This document shows positions 48,057-59,414 of a DNA stretch of 64,000 nucleotides, piece after piece. The stretch comes from Crataegus laevigata (taxonomy: Eukaryota; Streptophyta; Magnoliopsida; Rosales; Rosaceae). The DNA lies in the NCBI GenBank assembly GCA_963580275.1, contig OY756940.1, positions 38,298,401 to 38,362,400 of the forward strand. Reading direction: 5' to 3'. The stretch's first letter is position 1; every line of letters starts with the position of its first letter. The notes below the pieces were generated by a model. It was not told where the DNA came from. It saw only the letters and a list, made by a program, of their open reading frames with translations, and ran no database searches. A program made the translations under genes and the position numbers.

Positions 48057-49312
48057 GTTCCTATCACACAAGAGATAGATAAGATGTGGTTAATGTAATG
48101 GAGAAAAATCAATCCATTCATATAGGAGTAGAACATACAGGTTCTAATTGACATGTATTGGTTTAATTTTTGCATGAAAAACTTCGGGTTTTCATGGGTG
48201 ATATGTTTAAGTGAAAACTTCAGGTTTTCAAATAAAGGCATGTTTATAAGAAACTTTAGGTTTCAAATTAATTATGATCTTCAGGTTCATATATTCCTGC
48301 AGGCAAACACAAATATATATATGCAAATAAATATGCAACAAGTATATGCAAAAATATAATTTTAGGTGTACAATTATAATTGAATTAATTTATTTAATTA
48401 TTTGGACTTCGGGCCAAATTAGAGTGTGGGTAAAAAATATAAAAACCCGTGAGGCCTAAAAAAAATTAGGCAAATAAAATTTCAAGACCCAAAATAAAGA
48501 AAACTAGGCCACGGGGTGGCTTGAAAAAAAAATGGTCCATATTTCGTAGGCCCAAAAAAAATTAAATTAAATAAAGAATAAACCACCAGGGGGTTTTAAA
48601 AAAAAAAAAAAAGGTCCAATAGACAAACTGGGCTGCAGGCCCTCGGAAAAAAAAACTGGGATTTTGGATGGGGCTGCAGGCCCCCAAAAAAAAACAAAAA
48701 CATTTTTTTTTTCTTGGCTTGCAGCTTGCATACCGCAAGTGCAAAACGAATCGAAATTTTTATTTTATTTTATTTTTATTATTATTTTTTATTTTTAAAA
48801 ACCGCACGGGCCAAAAAAGCTGGAGCCCAGTAGGGCTTGCGTTGGAAACAAAATGGCAAACAAAATTTCCTTGGGTGCAGCCTAGCAGTATGCCAAGGCT
48901 CGGGTTTGAAAAGAACCCTAGTTTTCTAAAACCAATTTTTTTCAATTCAATAATAATTCAATGCAATATATTTAATGAATCACATATGTAAATTGATGCA
49001 TGTGCAAAATAATATTTTCAATGCATGTACATATGTAAGATTCAATTCATGGCAAATATCAAATTCGCATAATTTAAACAATTATGGTTATGTGGCATAC
49101 ACAATTTATGTAGAATCTAAAATACGTTAAACATAAAGTTGGGTCATGCATCATGGTGAATGTTCATGCTATCAGGGCTTGCAAAATATTGAGTTAAAAG
49201 CCGTTGTTTTGAAAGAACCTAATTGCGTGATGATATGGATGAACTGGTTTGATGCAGAAAATTTCTCCAACGTTAGATTCCTAAGCGCAGCGGTAGGAGC
49301 GTGCTGATAACG
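48057..49312 (-). other. Copia 5' leader
   Basis: This is untranslated sequence between the primer site and gag. It has homopolymer runs (for example A runs at 48598-48613 and T runs near 48700) and a repeated CTTCGGG/CTTCAGG-type motif near 48180-48290. No protein is recognised. Confidence 0.7.
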
Positions 49313-49569
49313 TGTTGTGAACTATTTTATCTGACAAAGAGAGAGAGAGGGACAGAGAGGCCGGCGGCACAAGGAAGAGAGAAAGAGAGAATTGTAGGGG
49401 AATTGTGTTGTGTATCCCTCCTACTTTGCACCTCTATTTATAGTACTAGGGTAAATGTATTCCTTGCTCTCCAAGGAATAAGAGATACAATAGGATAAGA
49501 ATAACAACCCTAATCAAATCTAATCTAGGATTTACACAATCATACTTAAACTAGGATTTGTTTACAACA
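49313..49569 (-). repeat. Copia 5' LTR (minus-strand element)
   Basis: This is a 257-bp copy of the 42577-42821 LTR with an extra GAGAGAGGGACA-like insertion and about seven substitutions. It carries the same TATA box. Confidence 0.9.
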
Positions 49570-49690
49570 CTCTTTTTTATAAAAAGTCTTTTTTAAAAAT
49601 ACGGTAAATAGTGTCAGAAAAAGATAAAAATGTGAGTTTTCGTTAAAAATAAAAAGTATCGAGAGTGTTTCGTCAAAACTCTTATAATAT
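49570..49690. repeat. Right part of the MITE split by copia
   Basis: GAGTTTTCGTTAAAAATAAA and GTGTTTCGTCAAAACTC match the TIR side of the MITE family at 34238-34517. Confidence 0.55.
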
Positions 49691-49696
49691 TATGAA

Positions 49697-49955
49697 TGTT
49701 GTAAACATTCCTAGTTTAAGTGTGATTGTATAAATCCTAGATTAGGTTTGATTAGGGTTTATTCTTATCCTATTGTATCTCATATTCCCCTACAATTCTA
49801 CAAACACACATCTCTCTTTTCTCTCCCTCTGCCACCGACCCTCTCTCCTTTTGTCAGATACAATAGTTCACAACACGTTATCAGCATGCTCCTACCGCTG
49901 CGCTTAGGAATCTGACGTTGGAGAAATTTTCTGCATCAAACCAGTTCATCCATAT
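49697..49955 (+). mobile_element. Copia LTR (179 bp) and leader start, same family as 42577-49569
   Basis: It starts TGTTGTAAAC and ends TTCACAACA at 49875. It is followed by the primer site CGTTATCAGCATG and leader matching the minus-strand element, until a gypsy LTR interrupts at 49956. It is in the opposite orientation to its neighbour. Confidence 0.8.
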
Positions 49956-52282
49956 TGACACACCCCGACCCGAAAGTGGGGCGTGCTGGATGTCACGTGA
50001 GCGTGACGTAACCATATGCACAGTGCGGAAGCAGGATTAATAATAGGAATATGAAGGAATTAAAACCAAATGACTAGCAATTCAAGCTAAGGTAACGTGC
50101 TAGTGCGAGAATTCATAGTGCATTTACAAAACTAGAGCATAAATGGCTTACGTCCAGTCAAGCAGAAAGTACTAAATGGAAATAACACCCACAGGTGATC
50201 CTACATAACTGAATTCTGTTAGAACGTCCGGGAGATCCTCGTATGCCACCAACGAACACTACTTAATACCTGGAGGGGCGAAAAACAAAGTTGAGTGGGT
50301 CAGTAAAACAAATCTTTTTCAAAACCATTCTTTTCTCAAATCATTGTAACCCCTCTCCGTAAAACCTGTATAATTTCCCAGAAATAAAATATACTCATAT
50401 ACATATATATCTCAAAATCATGCTGGAAATATCTGTAGGTATGCCATGCAAAAGTATCATAACTAATATCTCAACTGTATGCTTATATCGTAAATCTATG
50501 ATGTGAATAGTATCTGATAATCATCTCAGCCCTCGGCTGCATATATATATATAGCTCCTAACATCTCAATCTCATCATATATATACTCTGCACATACATC
50601 AATATCCTCATGAGGTCACTATCACATCACTGTATCAATATAAGAATGCTCTAGTGCTACAATCACGTGAAGACTGTGCGAATGATTCGCGGGTCACCTA
50701 CGAGTCGAACCCACCTATAGTGGTCTATACGACAGGACTGTGCACCTACTTGGATCCAAGGCGAGCATGCGGTGCGGGAGGTGAATGACGCGTGAAAGAC
50801 TGTGCCCCTAACTCTGGACGAGAGCACTAATATAAATGTGCAGGTGTATGAGCTCAAATCACATCATTTCATTCATTCGTATCACATCACATCATTTCAT
50901 TCTCATCATAACTAGTATAGAATCTTACCTGATACTTACACGTGCGTGCGCAGCACCATCACAATTATATGCAAGTACTAATGCATAATTAAAATAAATA
51001 GATACTGGCATGGCATCTCAAATCATTTCATCGTTTAAATTCATTTTCTGGGAAAATAGCAATATATATAGGTATGTATGGAAAACAAATTGCCCACTCA
51101 CTGATAAATAGCCGGGTTGTAACCCCCACGTCTAGCCTGGCTACACTCGTCCTCGGGATATGCCTCACCTATATAAGAAGTAACTGAATAAACGTTATTT
51201 AACGTACATAAACGGAACTTTAGAAATAACTTTTCATACGTTGATCAATTTTGGCATTTGAATATACCAACGTGATCTACTCAACATCACGAACATCCTC
51301 AATTTTTTAAAATAATTTTTCGACCCCGCACGCGCCCACACCCGCCGGGATATGCACGGACCCACGCGCCCCCATGCGCGGTCAGGTGACTTGCACACTG
51401 ACGGCGTCAGTTAACACCGTCATGTATATACTGGGAATATTTCGTCATCTCTTAACAGCGTCAGCATATTCCGTCAAAACTAACGGAATATGCCGTCATC
51501 TTCTCCGGTCAAACGCCGGTCGCCAGCGACTTTGCCGGTTTTTGGAAAAAGTTTCTAAACGTCTTATCTAACTCATTTTTCAACCATTTTTCGTGATTGT
51601 TGTCTCAAATTGAAGCTAATAACATGTAGAATCACGCTGCATAAGTTTCAAGGCTTGAAAGTCGCTAGATTCTCCCCGAGAAAGCTCGATAATTCGGCTT
51701 ACCTAGAAACACGTCAATCTCGGCCCTCCGACGTCCAATTCCACTAAACGATATACTCCGAGCTTTGTTAGGACCTCACCAAGCTTCCTATAAGCTTCAA
51801 ATTCCTTGAAAATCATGCAATAAAAATTGCATGAATAGCGCATGTACGGATCATGAGGTTTCCACGTAAAATCGAGGGAGTTCTTACCAAAAATGGGTAT
51901 GGTTGAACTCGTAAGGTCCTCACAAACACGAATATACCATTTTTCACTTCGATCCGTCATGTTTGCAAGGGTTTTAGGTCTCGTCCGTACGAAATGGGAG
52001 AGAGAGTGTGATAATTCGAGAGATAGAGAGAGAGAGAGAGTGATTGAGAGAGAGAATATCACGAGAGTGAGAGATGAGAGAGAAAGGGAGTGAGTGGTCC
52101 AAATGCTAACACACTAACCAATCAACAATAACAATTTCCTAACTTCTCATTGGTCCCCAAAGCTAAGGAAATTGTATAATTGGACCAATATCTTAGTTCA
52201 ATTTACAAACGTACTTCGACGTTTAAGGGCAAATCTGTAATTTCACATAGTCGATATGAAAAATCTGGGACGGGCTGTCACA
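49956..52282 (-). repeat. Gypsy LTR in reverse orientation
   Basis: In plus-strand order it starts TGACACACCCCGACCC and ends GGGCTGTCACA, so it is a reverse LTR related to 14928-17220. It carries a version of the hairpin unit at about 50702-50735. Microsatellite-like GA repeats lie near 52015-52085. Confidence 0.8.
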
Positions 52283-52421
52283 ATCTACCCACCTTATAAA
52301 AATTTTGTCCCTGAAATTTCATATAACCAGTACATCCACTAGTATCCATAAAACAACCTTGGATACATCTCTCTCATCCTGTCCTCCGTCTCCCAAGTAG
52401 CTTCTTCTGCTGAGTGGTTCC
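52283..52421 (-). pseudogene. Gypsy pol C-terminal tail
   Basis: The minus strand reads AEEATWETEDRMREMYPRLF and then a stop, followed by a purine tract at the LTR border. This is nearly the same tail as the element ending at 14872. The rest is lost, because a copia LTR begins at 52422. Confidence 0.8.
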
Positions 52422-53675
52422 TGAAGGAAAATCTTTGTCCTAGCTAAGAACATGTGAGAACATTTGAACGCATATGCAAACTAATAATACTTTAAAGTAG
52501 GCATGCATTCAAAAATAATTCTAAAACCCATGACTTTCAAAGCCTAGAGAATGGTGAACCATAAGACTCTTTAACAACATTAAAGAGAAGGAAGGATTTG
52601 AGATTCATTACCCTTGAAGTTCATCCTTGTTTACACAAGGGATTCACCCAAGTTGAGGGCCTTCAAGTCACCTCCTAACTCCTTGGATCTTCCTTGTGAT
52701 TTTCTTCTTTGTTGATGCTCCTTTGCTCCTTGAGGATGTAAGGAAAGGATCTCCAAGAACACCAAAGATTTGGTGTCTCTAAGTCTCCACACCAAGGATG
52801 TAGTGTGAAGAGAAGATGGATGACTTAGAGAGTTTTTTATGCTAGTGAAAAACTCCCTAAGTGGCCGGCCTCTATGGAGAAAAAGAGAGAAAATGTTTCT
52901 CTTCTTTGCCTCAAGAAAATCCTAGTGAGAGAATGGCTATAAAGTTGCTTTTATACCACCTCACATGTGAGTGGCAAACTTGCAATTAACCCAAGTTTGC
53001 TACCCCTTCACCTTAGGCCGGTTTTGGCTTTGTTTTTGGGTTAATTTCCATTTAGTTTTTAGTTGTCACACAACCTAAACTCAATGGGCCTTGTGGACCA
53101 AAAACCCTTTTGGGCCCCGAAACCCAAAACCAACTTAAAAGCCCAATACGAACCTTTCGTATAATTAATTAACTAATTAATTTATCTTGACCATTCTCAA
53201 TTAAACCATTTAATTGCTTATCCATCTCTTTTATATCTTCACATTCATCCTTACTCAGTGTACGATCCATTAGGTTCCATTTAGCGAGGCAATGGGCGAT
53301 TGTTACTCTTAACGATCGATTGTGAATTGAAACTACATTTCAATTCTCCCTTTGATGAAGATTAGTGTTTGCTAATCCTCAGGGCTTCCACAAACCATGA
53401 GTGACGCCTAACAGTATGTCATAGCTACCCAAGGTAAGTAGAAGTGGTTGGAAAACCTATCCAGTTACAACTACAACGCAATACGGTCCTTCTCTAATAC
53501 AATACTCTTGATCACATTGTTTAAGTGATAGTTTGTTTCATGTCTACTATCCAATGTGATACTTCTCTATATGATTCAATTGAATATGATTTGGAACAAA
53601 CTTCCTAAGTCATATTCATATGATTTGGCCAAAGACTCTCGAATCATATCTCAGAGTATTCTCCTTCCACCATGG
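52422..53675 (-). repeat. Copia LTR, reverse orientation, truncated
   Basis: It starts TGAAGGA (the reverse of the CCTTCA end) and follows the 7423-9230 LTR family in reverse, including CTCCACACCAAGG and GGCCGGCC. It stops at CTCCTTCCACCATGG, about 0.5 kb short of the LTR 5' end. Confidence 0.75.
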
Positions 53676-53866
53676 TGTTGGAAATGTGCCCTAAAACCAA
53701 TCATATGATGATACTTTGCGGACATTTCACATGTTAAACTAATCTAGTTTAATATAAAGGGCAAAGGTTATTGTTTTAAGCTGTCTCATATAAATGTTAT
53801 ATGCTTAAACGATATGTCCAAGGAATATGTGATTAAGAGAATGTAATCTAAAGAAGTTGATTAACC
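53676..53866 (+). repeat. Copia LTR 5'-end fragment, forward
   Basis: TGTTGGAAATGTGCCC starts directly against the reversed LTR. About 190 bp of the LTR 5' end follow, then the match ends near 53866. Confidence 0.75.
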
Positions 53867-53892
53867 ATACCTGGAAACCAATTTTACAAACT

Positions 53893-54045
53893 TCATTTAT
53901 TTATTTATTTATTTGAACAATCGATATTATCTACACTAAGGGGGAGGGGGTGGGCTTAGCCTCACAATGTGCTAGCAATAATGTGGTTCAAATTCTCTTT
54001 TGGTGAAAATTGAACCTAAGACCTCTCACTTACAATATTAAATAT
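53893..54045. mobile_element. SINE-like short repeat
   Basis: A (TTTA)n tract at 53900 is followed by GGGCTTAGCCTCACAATG and GTGGTTCAAATTC. The latter resembles a tRNA-type B box. I read it as a SINE-like non-autonomous repeat. Its borders are not clear. Confidence 0.35.
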
Positions 54046-54775
54046 GATTAAATACAATTATTTTAGTAAAGTAAGCAATTAGAAACAACAAACAATTAAA
54101 GACAATGGGTGATGTAATGGTTAAAAACTATGTAAACTATGTAGATATATAAAATTGAGCTCTTACTTAAGTTGAAGGTTAAGAGAATGCTTTTAGTAGC
54201 AGGAAAAGTATTGTTAAATTGAGTTTGCTACGATGATTATCTTCTCTGGAGAAAGCACTATAAGATGAAAGTTGAAAAAAATGTAAGGTCACGTTATATT
54301 TGCTGAGAATAAAAGTAGTATTAGTGAAACGGATGTCAAAATTTAATGACCTACAATACATTTTACTAAAATAACAAAACTCGGAATACTTGCATCGTTA
54401 ACCAAACACATATAAGCTTTGCCATGCAAAACAAATTTTATGCATCTGTTTATATAAATAAGAGTTAATAGCTCCTTGTCCACATTATCTTTCCAGTAAT
54501 ACCGAATTGTCAAAAAATTAGAACCAAACAGATTGTTTATTATTGACCTGCTATATATATTATGTATTACTTTGCAACCACTGCAAAATACTATTTGACA
54601 ACGAAAGAAAATGAAATGCCTCATCATTGAGAAAAATTGATAGCATGAATGTTCTTGATCCTTAATAAAAACAAGTACTAATTTTCATAAAGGTAACTGA
54701 ATCACATACCTTAATTCAGTAGCTACATGATTGATTAACTTAAGTAAATATATGGTTGAATTCATAATTAAGCTT
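54046..54775. other. Unassigned AT-rich sequence
   Basis: The small minus-strand open frames at 54179-54627 have no features of real proteins. No repeat boundary is recognised. Confidence 0.4.
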
Positions 54776-54980
54776 TAATTGGTCACTCAAGCTTTTAAAC
54801 CTCTGTAAAAACTTCCAGCAATCTTAAATACTTTCCTTTTCAAACCTTTTTCATCTTTGTACATTGATCTAACCAAAACTTTAATTGAGTATTCAAGCTT
54901 TTAAACCTCTGTAAAACCCTTAAGTAATGTTAAATACTTTGCTTTTGAAAGCTTTTTGGTTTCCGCACACTGATTTAAAC
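54776..54980 (+). repeat. Diverged tandem duplication, about 106 bp
   Basis: Two units share TTCAAGCTTTTAAACCTCTG and TAAATACTTTNCTTTTNAAA, starting near 54777 and 54882. Confidence 0.7.
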
Positions 54981-55129
54981 CAATAACGAAAACAACTCTA
55001 AAAAATAATTGGAAAATAAAATGAGTCTCTTTTGTTAAAGAACAATTAGAATTTGAAACCACAACACATACCAATCAGAAGCATAGTGAAAAACGGCATC
55101 AACTCAATGCACAATGCATTTATTCAAAA

Positions 55130-55360
55130 CACAACCAAATTATCAGGATTTCTTTCAAACAAATACAATTGTGCACCAAAAAATTATACACATGGTAAAC
55201 CAATTTGTTACAGCCAGCATAAACACAACATAGAACCAAATTGCCACAGTGTTTTTTCAAACAAATATAATTGGGAAGTAAAAAAATTACAGAGAGAAAA
55301 CCAATTTTCAGGGTTTCTTTCATACAAATACAAACTGAGAATCGAAAATTACACATAATT
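55130..55360 (+). repeat. Degenerate tandem repeats, three units
   Basis: The core TTTCAAACAAATACAATTG recurs near 55152, 55255 and 55317 with variants, each followed by an AAAATTACA-type stretch. The plus-strand open frame at 55053-55358 simply follows these repeats. Confidence 0.55.
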
Positions 55361-56914
55361 GTTTAAAAACATGCCCAAGTTCAATATAATTTCTTTGTCA
55401 ATAATCTGAAGAGGCAGCATGCGATTAGTCACCAATTTCACAAAAAAATTTGTCCTAACGTGTAGATTCGTAGCAAAAACAAAAACAAAGGCCTTAAATT
55501 TCTTGGCCTAGAGATAGCAAAATGAGGATAAAACATTGAGAACAAACTAATCTTAAAATTCTTGCCCCGACAATCGCAAGATGAGAACAAAATGCCGAAC
55601 AACCAAGGATTCAATACTGGAAGTTAAATCCCCAAAAAAAAAAAAAAATCAAACGTAGGATCTCTTGTGAGACTATTTTGCGAAAGACAGAGAAAAGATT
55701 TGAGAGCAAAAGAAGGGCTGACGAAGAGGAAGAAAATCGCAGACTAATGAAGGTGAAAAACGAAGAGGAAGGGTAAAGCAAAAAGATACGGTCGAAGCAG
55801 AGAAACAAACGATGAAAGACGCGTGGCTGTGAAGGGCATAACTAACTTTCCACTGTAGAAAAAGTGGAAACAGTACGCAGAGCAAGGAAGAAACCGAGGG
55901 CATTTTCGTCATTTCACTGTTAATGAACAGAGCCAGAAAACTGGGTTTTAGTAAATGTATAATTTCCCTCGACTTTAAATTGTCTACTCTTTTGTTATAG
56001 AGTTATTTTCTTTGAAACATGAAAACTTTGACTCAAGGTCTATGGCCCACCAATTACTCAGCACTCAGCCCGCACACCCGACCATTTAGTACTGCTACTC
56101 GGTTTCTTATGTTACTTTGGGCTTTTGCTATGTGCAGCATGCAGTTAGTCGAAGCGACTATGATAATGTGATATGAGCCTTGCCATATCTGAAAGTAAAT
56201 AGGAAGGCAGAGTAGAGTTGGTCTCCAAACTTGATGCAAATGGCGTATCTGACATGTACTCTTGTATTTCTCACATCTTTGTAGAACTTTTTGATCTTTT
56301 TTTTTCAATGATCTTTATTTCCTTGCCAATTGAGGGCATTGCTGTTACATTTTCATGTACGGATACATATTGTGGAAGCACTTAGTTTTCATTAGTTTCT
56401 TTTGCAAGATTCTCGAACTTGGGTCTGCTGGAAAATGCAAACAATATGATAACACGGGATGATGCATTGTATTCTATGCACTTCATTTTGGGCAGCCTAG
56501 TTGCACATGAGCCGGGGTGTCAGTCTTGTGCTATGAATTGCGAACTCTTATTTTTCTTATTTATTTATCGATAGAATAGGTCTTGTTACAATAACTTGAT
56601 ACGAGTTTTGGCCACACAGCTTATAATAATGGCTCTATCTTCTTTGGTATGATTGAACTGTTGTCCTGCCGTGCAACTTTTTCATTCATCGTACCAAGAA
56701 TTGGTTTTAGCATTTGTGGCCAGATTGTTCAACTGCAGTTACATCGTACCAAGGACTTTAAACAATAACTTTTGCCCTTACATTAAGTTAAATTACTTTA
56801 ATATGTGAAATTTTCGTAAAGTATCATTTGATGAATGACTTTAGGGCACATTTCCAACAAAAACATGTTTAAATCAGGCCTTCAAGCTTTTTTGACGAGA
56901 TGTACGATGATAGA
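55361..56914. other. Unassigned intergenic sequence
   Basis: I recognise no gene. Minus-strand frames at 55611-55912 and 56054-56308 are short, partly hydrophobic and unsupported. An A run is at 55635. Confidence 0.4.
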
Positions 56915-57243
56915 TGTTGGAAATTATTATTATTTAGATTTATTTTAATGTTTGGTATTTTGGGTTTAGCCCGTTAGTATTAGAGTTTTGTTTTCTTGCC
57001 CATTAGGGTTAGGTTAGTGTTCTATATATATGATGCTTTGTAACTCTATAAAATCAAGTCATTCATAATGTAACCTCTTAGGTTATGTAGCTGTTTCGGC
57101 ATTCTCATTTGTTCAATAAAATTCTTATTATTTTGTAATCTTGTTCGTCGCGCACTCTGATATGCAACTATAGAGACAGAAGGGTTTAGGGTTTACAAGT
57201 AAAACCTCTTTGAAATTTTTATATAATGACAAATTTTCCAACA
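56915..57243 (+). repeat. Short solo-LTR-like element (329 bp)
   Basis: It starts TGTTGGAAATTATT and ends TTTTCCAACA, a 9-bp inverted end pair. Inside are a TATATATA box (57026) and AATAAAATTC (57115), in the order expected of an LTR. No matching target-site duplication was seen, so this may be one LTR of a broken element. Confidence 0.5.
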
Positions 57244-57249
57244 ATTAAA

Positions 57250-57720
57250 TACTTAAAAAAGAAGAAGGAATTGATGGAGAAAGTATTAATCTGATACGTG
57301 ATAACCCATTAGATTTGCAAAGAATCCTAATCTTTGTCGAACCATTTTCAAGCTTGGTTGCATTCCGATTTCACCATATAACATAGCCAAAGATTAAGAC
57401 CCTACCCATAGGACACATAGTGCGAGACCTCTCACCCCATGGCCAGCCCTATGCTCTATAAATTCCCCATTCTGGATTAATTTTTTGGTAAGCTTTTACT
57501 AAGCAATCAAGCCTTGAACTCTCTATTTTCATAGAAACTGACTTAGAAATCGGATGTCAATTGGCCAAACACCCCTTCCTCACTCCTTGGGTGTGTGGCT
57601 TTGACATTTGATCAAAGGTGTTTGATTATTCTGTAGGTACATTTCCTCAAGACTGAAGATGGTAGATTTTTGCTACCACAAATTGTTGCTTCCATTGAGA
57701 GTTTGATTGAAAATTCTCAA
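57250..57720 (+). repeat. Degraded gypsy (Tat/Athila-like) LTR end and leader
   Basis: A TATA-like CTCTATAAATTCCCC (57455) and the stretch ending ACAAATTGTTGCTTCCATTG (57679) resemble the LTR end and primer site of Tat-type elements. No coding region follows. The assignment rests on pattern memory only. Confidence 0.35.
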
Positions 57721-58503
57721 GAAGCTCTCACAAATTTCTTTTGGAATTCCCCCCCTCTTTGAATTTTTCTAGCACCCCCAATCTTTGAAATTTTAATTTC
57801 TTGATTCATGTGCCCTAGAGAAAGGGAAATATGGTTGAAAATTTGGAAACCACAACGAACCCCCTACGTACTTGGACATGAATTGAAAAATGGAGGACAA
57901 GACATTGGCTTTCGACATCGCTCTTAGCAGTTGAGCATGATGGCTGGATGCCTCCTGCCACTAGCCGTTGTAGCAATTATTGTAGCCCCCGGCTTAGGCC
58001 TAGGAAGCCATAAAGACATAAATGGTCCAAATTCCTCCAGTGCCTCCCTAGGCCCTTAACACAACAAGAGCTTAGTGAGCGCAGCCTAGGCTACAGTCTA
58101 GCAGTTAGTTAGGTAGGTCGGCCTTGCCTCAACCCACATCCACTCCAGCACCTAACCAAGTTTCATAAAAAAAAAAATCAGCCTCTAAATTGATTCAGCC
58201 AAACTGGCCATCAATCCTTAAACTAGTTCCAGCTCAAACTGGCTCGACTGACTTGACTTGCGGATTGACAATTGAACCGGGGGTTTTTTTCACCTAGTTT
58301 TTCAATAGGTTTGACCTGTCCCTACTCAAATTTCATGCCTGACATCCATTACATTCCACTACTCATGTAAATGCCTATCAACCGAGTTATACCACTCCAA
58401 ATGGCGTTCTAAACCTATTCCAACATGTTGCAGACTTGACAAGTGCATTCGCGTAGCATACCACCTTGGTAAGTCAACTTTTCGAGTATATCGAAACATA
58501 GAA
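57721..58503. other. Unassigned, probably retroelement-derived
   Basis: Mixed-composition sequence without open frames. It may continue the degraded leader on its left. Confidence 0.35.
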
Positions 58504-59414
58504 TGTAACAACCTGTCCCTAATTTTACGATTTTATTAATTTTTAAAATAGTAAATTGACATAAATGCCCCTAAAGGTGAGATTATTGACTTTCTTTGAC
58601 CGCTATTTCATGACGCCTATGAGCTGTTATTTTACCGTATTCTCAAAGTTCTCAACTGTACGAATGTGTGAGCTCAAGTGGAATCAAAATCAGAGTTACG
58701 GAAAATTTTTTACGAAACTACGAACATAAAGGGCGATTTGGTAATTTTACATTGCAGGGAGAAATTTTCTATTTTTCTTTTTGTTGCCATGTTTGTGAGC
58801 CAGTGGGGCCTACACCCCACTCCTTCCTTTTCTCCCGTGTCTCCCAATCCCTCAGAACTCTCATTTTTTTTCTCAACTCTCTCCACTTATTTTTTACCAC
58901 CTTACCCCTACTTCCTCCTCTTTGAAACTCTCATTCATCTCTTTTCCCTCTCATCTCTCTCTCTCTCTCTCTTTGTTAGCTCTCTTCCCGTCTTGGACGT
59001 ACGCCGAGATCGAGCCCAAACAATCATTACCTCATTGTACTTTGGCAAGTCTCAACCACCAGCCTCGAAGTGTGGTCACTACTATCACTTCCTTTAATGT
59101 GCTCAGGACACTCAGTTGATGAATTCGAACTGCACTAGTGGCCACAGCCATTATTCATTGTCTTCTTTGGTGGACTTTTGTTAATGTCGACCTAGGTAAG
59201 ACTCGAAAATACTCTAAAACTTATCCTTTGTCCTTGTGATTCGATTATGAATGTGTTTGTGTGTTTTGGACGACAGAGTATCACATAATCGGCGAGGGGA
59301 CTCTTCCTCAGTTTTTGAGCAAGAAATAGACTTTTTGCAGACATTTTTCGACCAAACCACGATGACTTAGCCGTCGAGAAGGGTACCAATTTGTTCGTCT
59401 CAATTGGACGTATG

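Larger units (their letters stand above)
42577..49569 (-). mobile_element. Ty1/copia retrotransposon, minus strand
   Basis: LTRs lie at 42577-42821 (3') and 49313-49569 (5'), starting TGTTGTAAAC and ending TTCACAACA on the minus strand. Beside the 5' LTR is CGTTATCAGCACG (primer site), and beside the 3' LTR is AAGGGGGGAG (purine tract). About seven substitutions and a 12-bp indel separate the LTRs, so it is much older than the element at 1-9230. Flanking ATCTT and CTCTT may be a one-mismatch TSD. Gag has stops and pol has two frameshifts. Confidence 0.9.

Noticed and set aside
49956..52282. Solo gypsy LTR
   Set aside because: A pol tail and purine tract adjoin it at 52283-52421, so it is the 3' LTR of a truncated element rather than a recombinational solo LTR.
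55611..55912. Hydrophobic minus-strand open frames
   Set aside because: They are short, overlapping and without a recognised signal peptide, domain or conserved neighbour.
56915..57243. Confident solo LTR with TSD
   Set aside because: The flanks ATAGA and ATTAA do not match, so only a tentative call is given.
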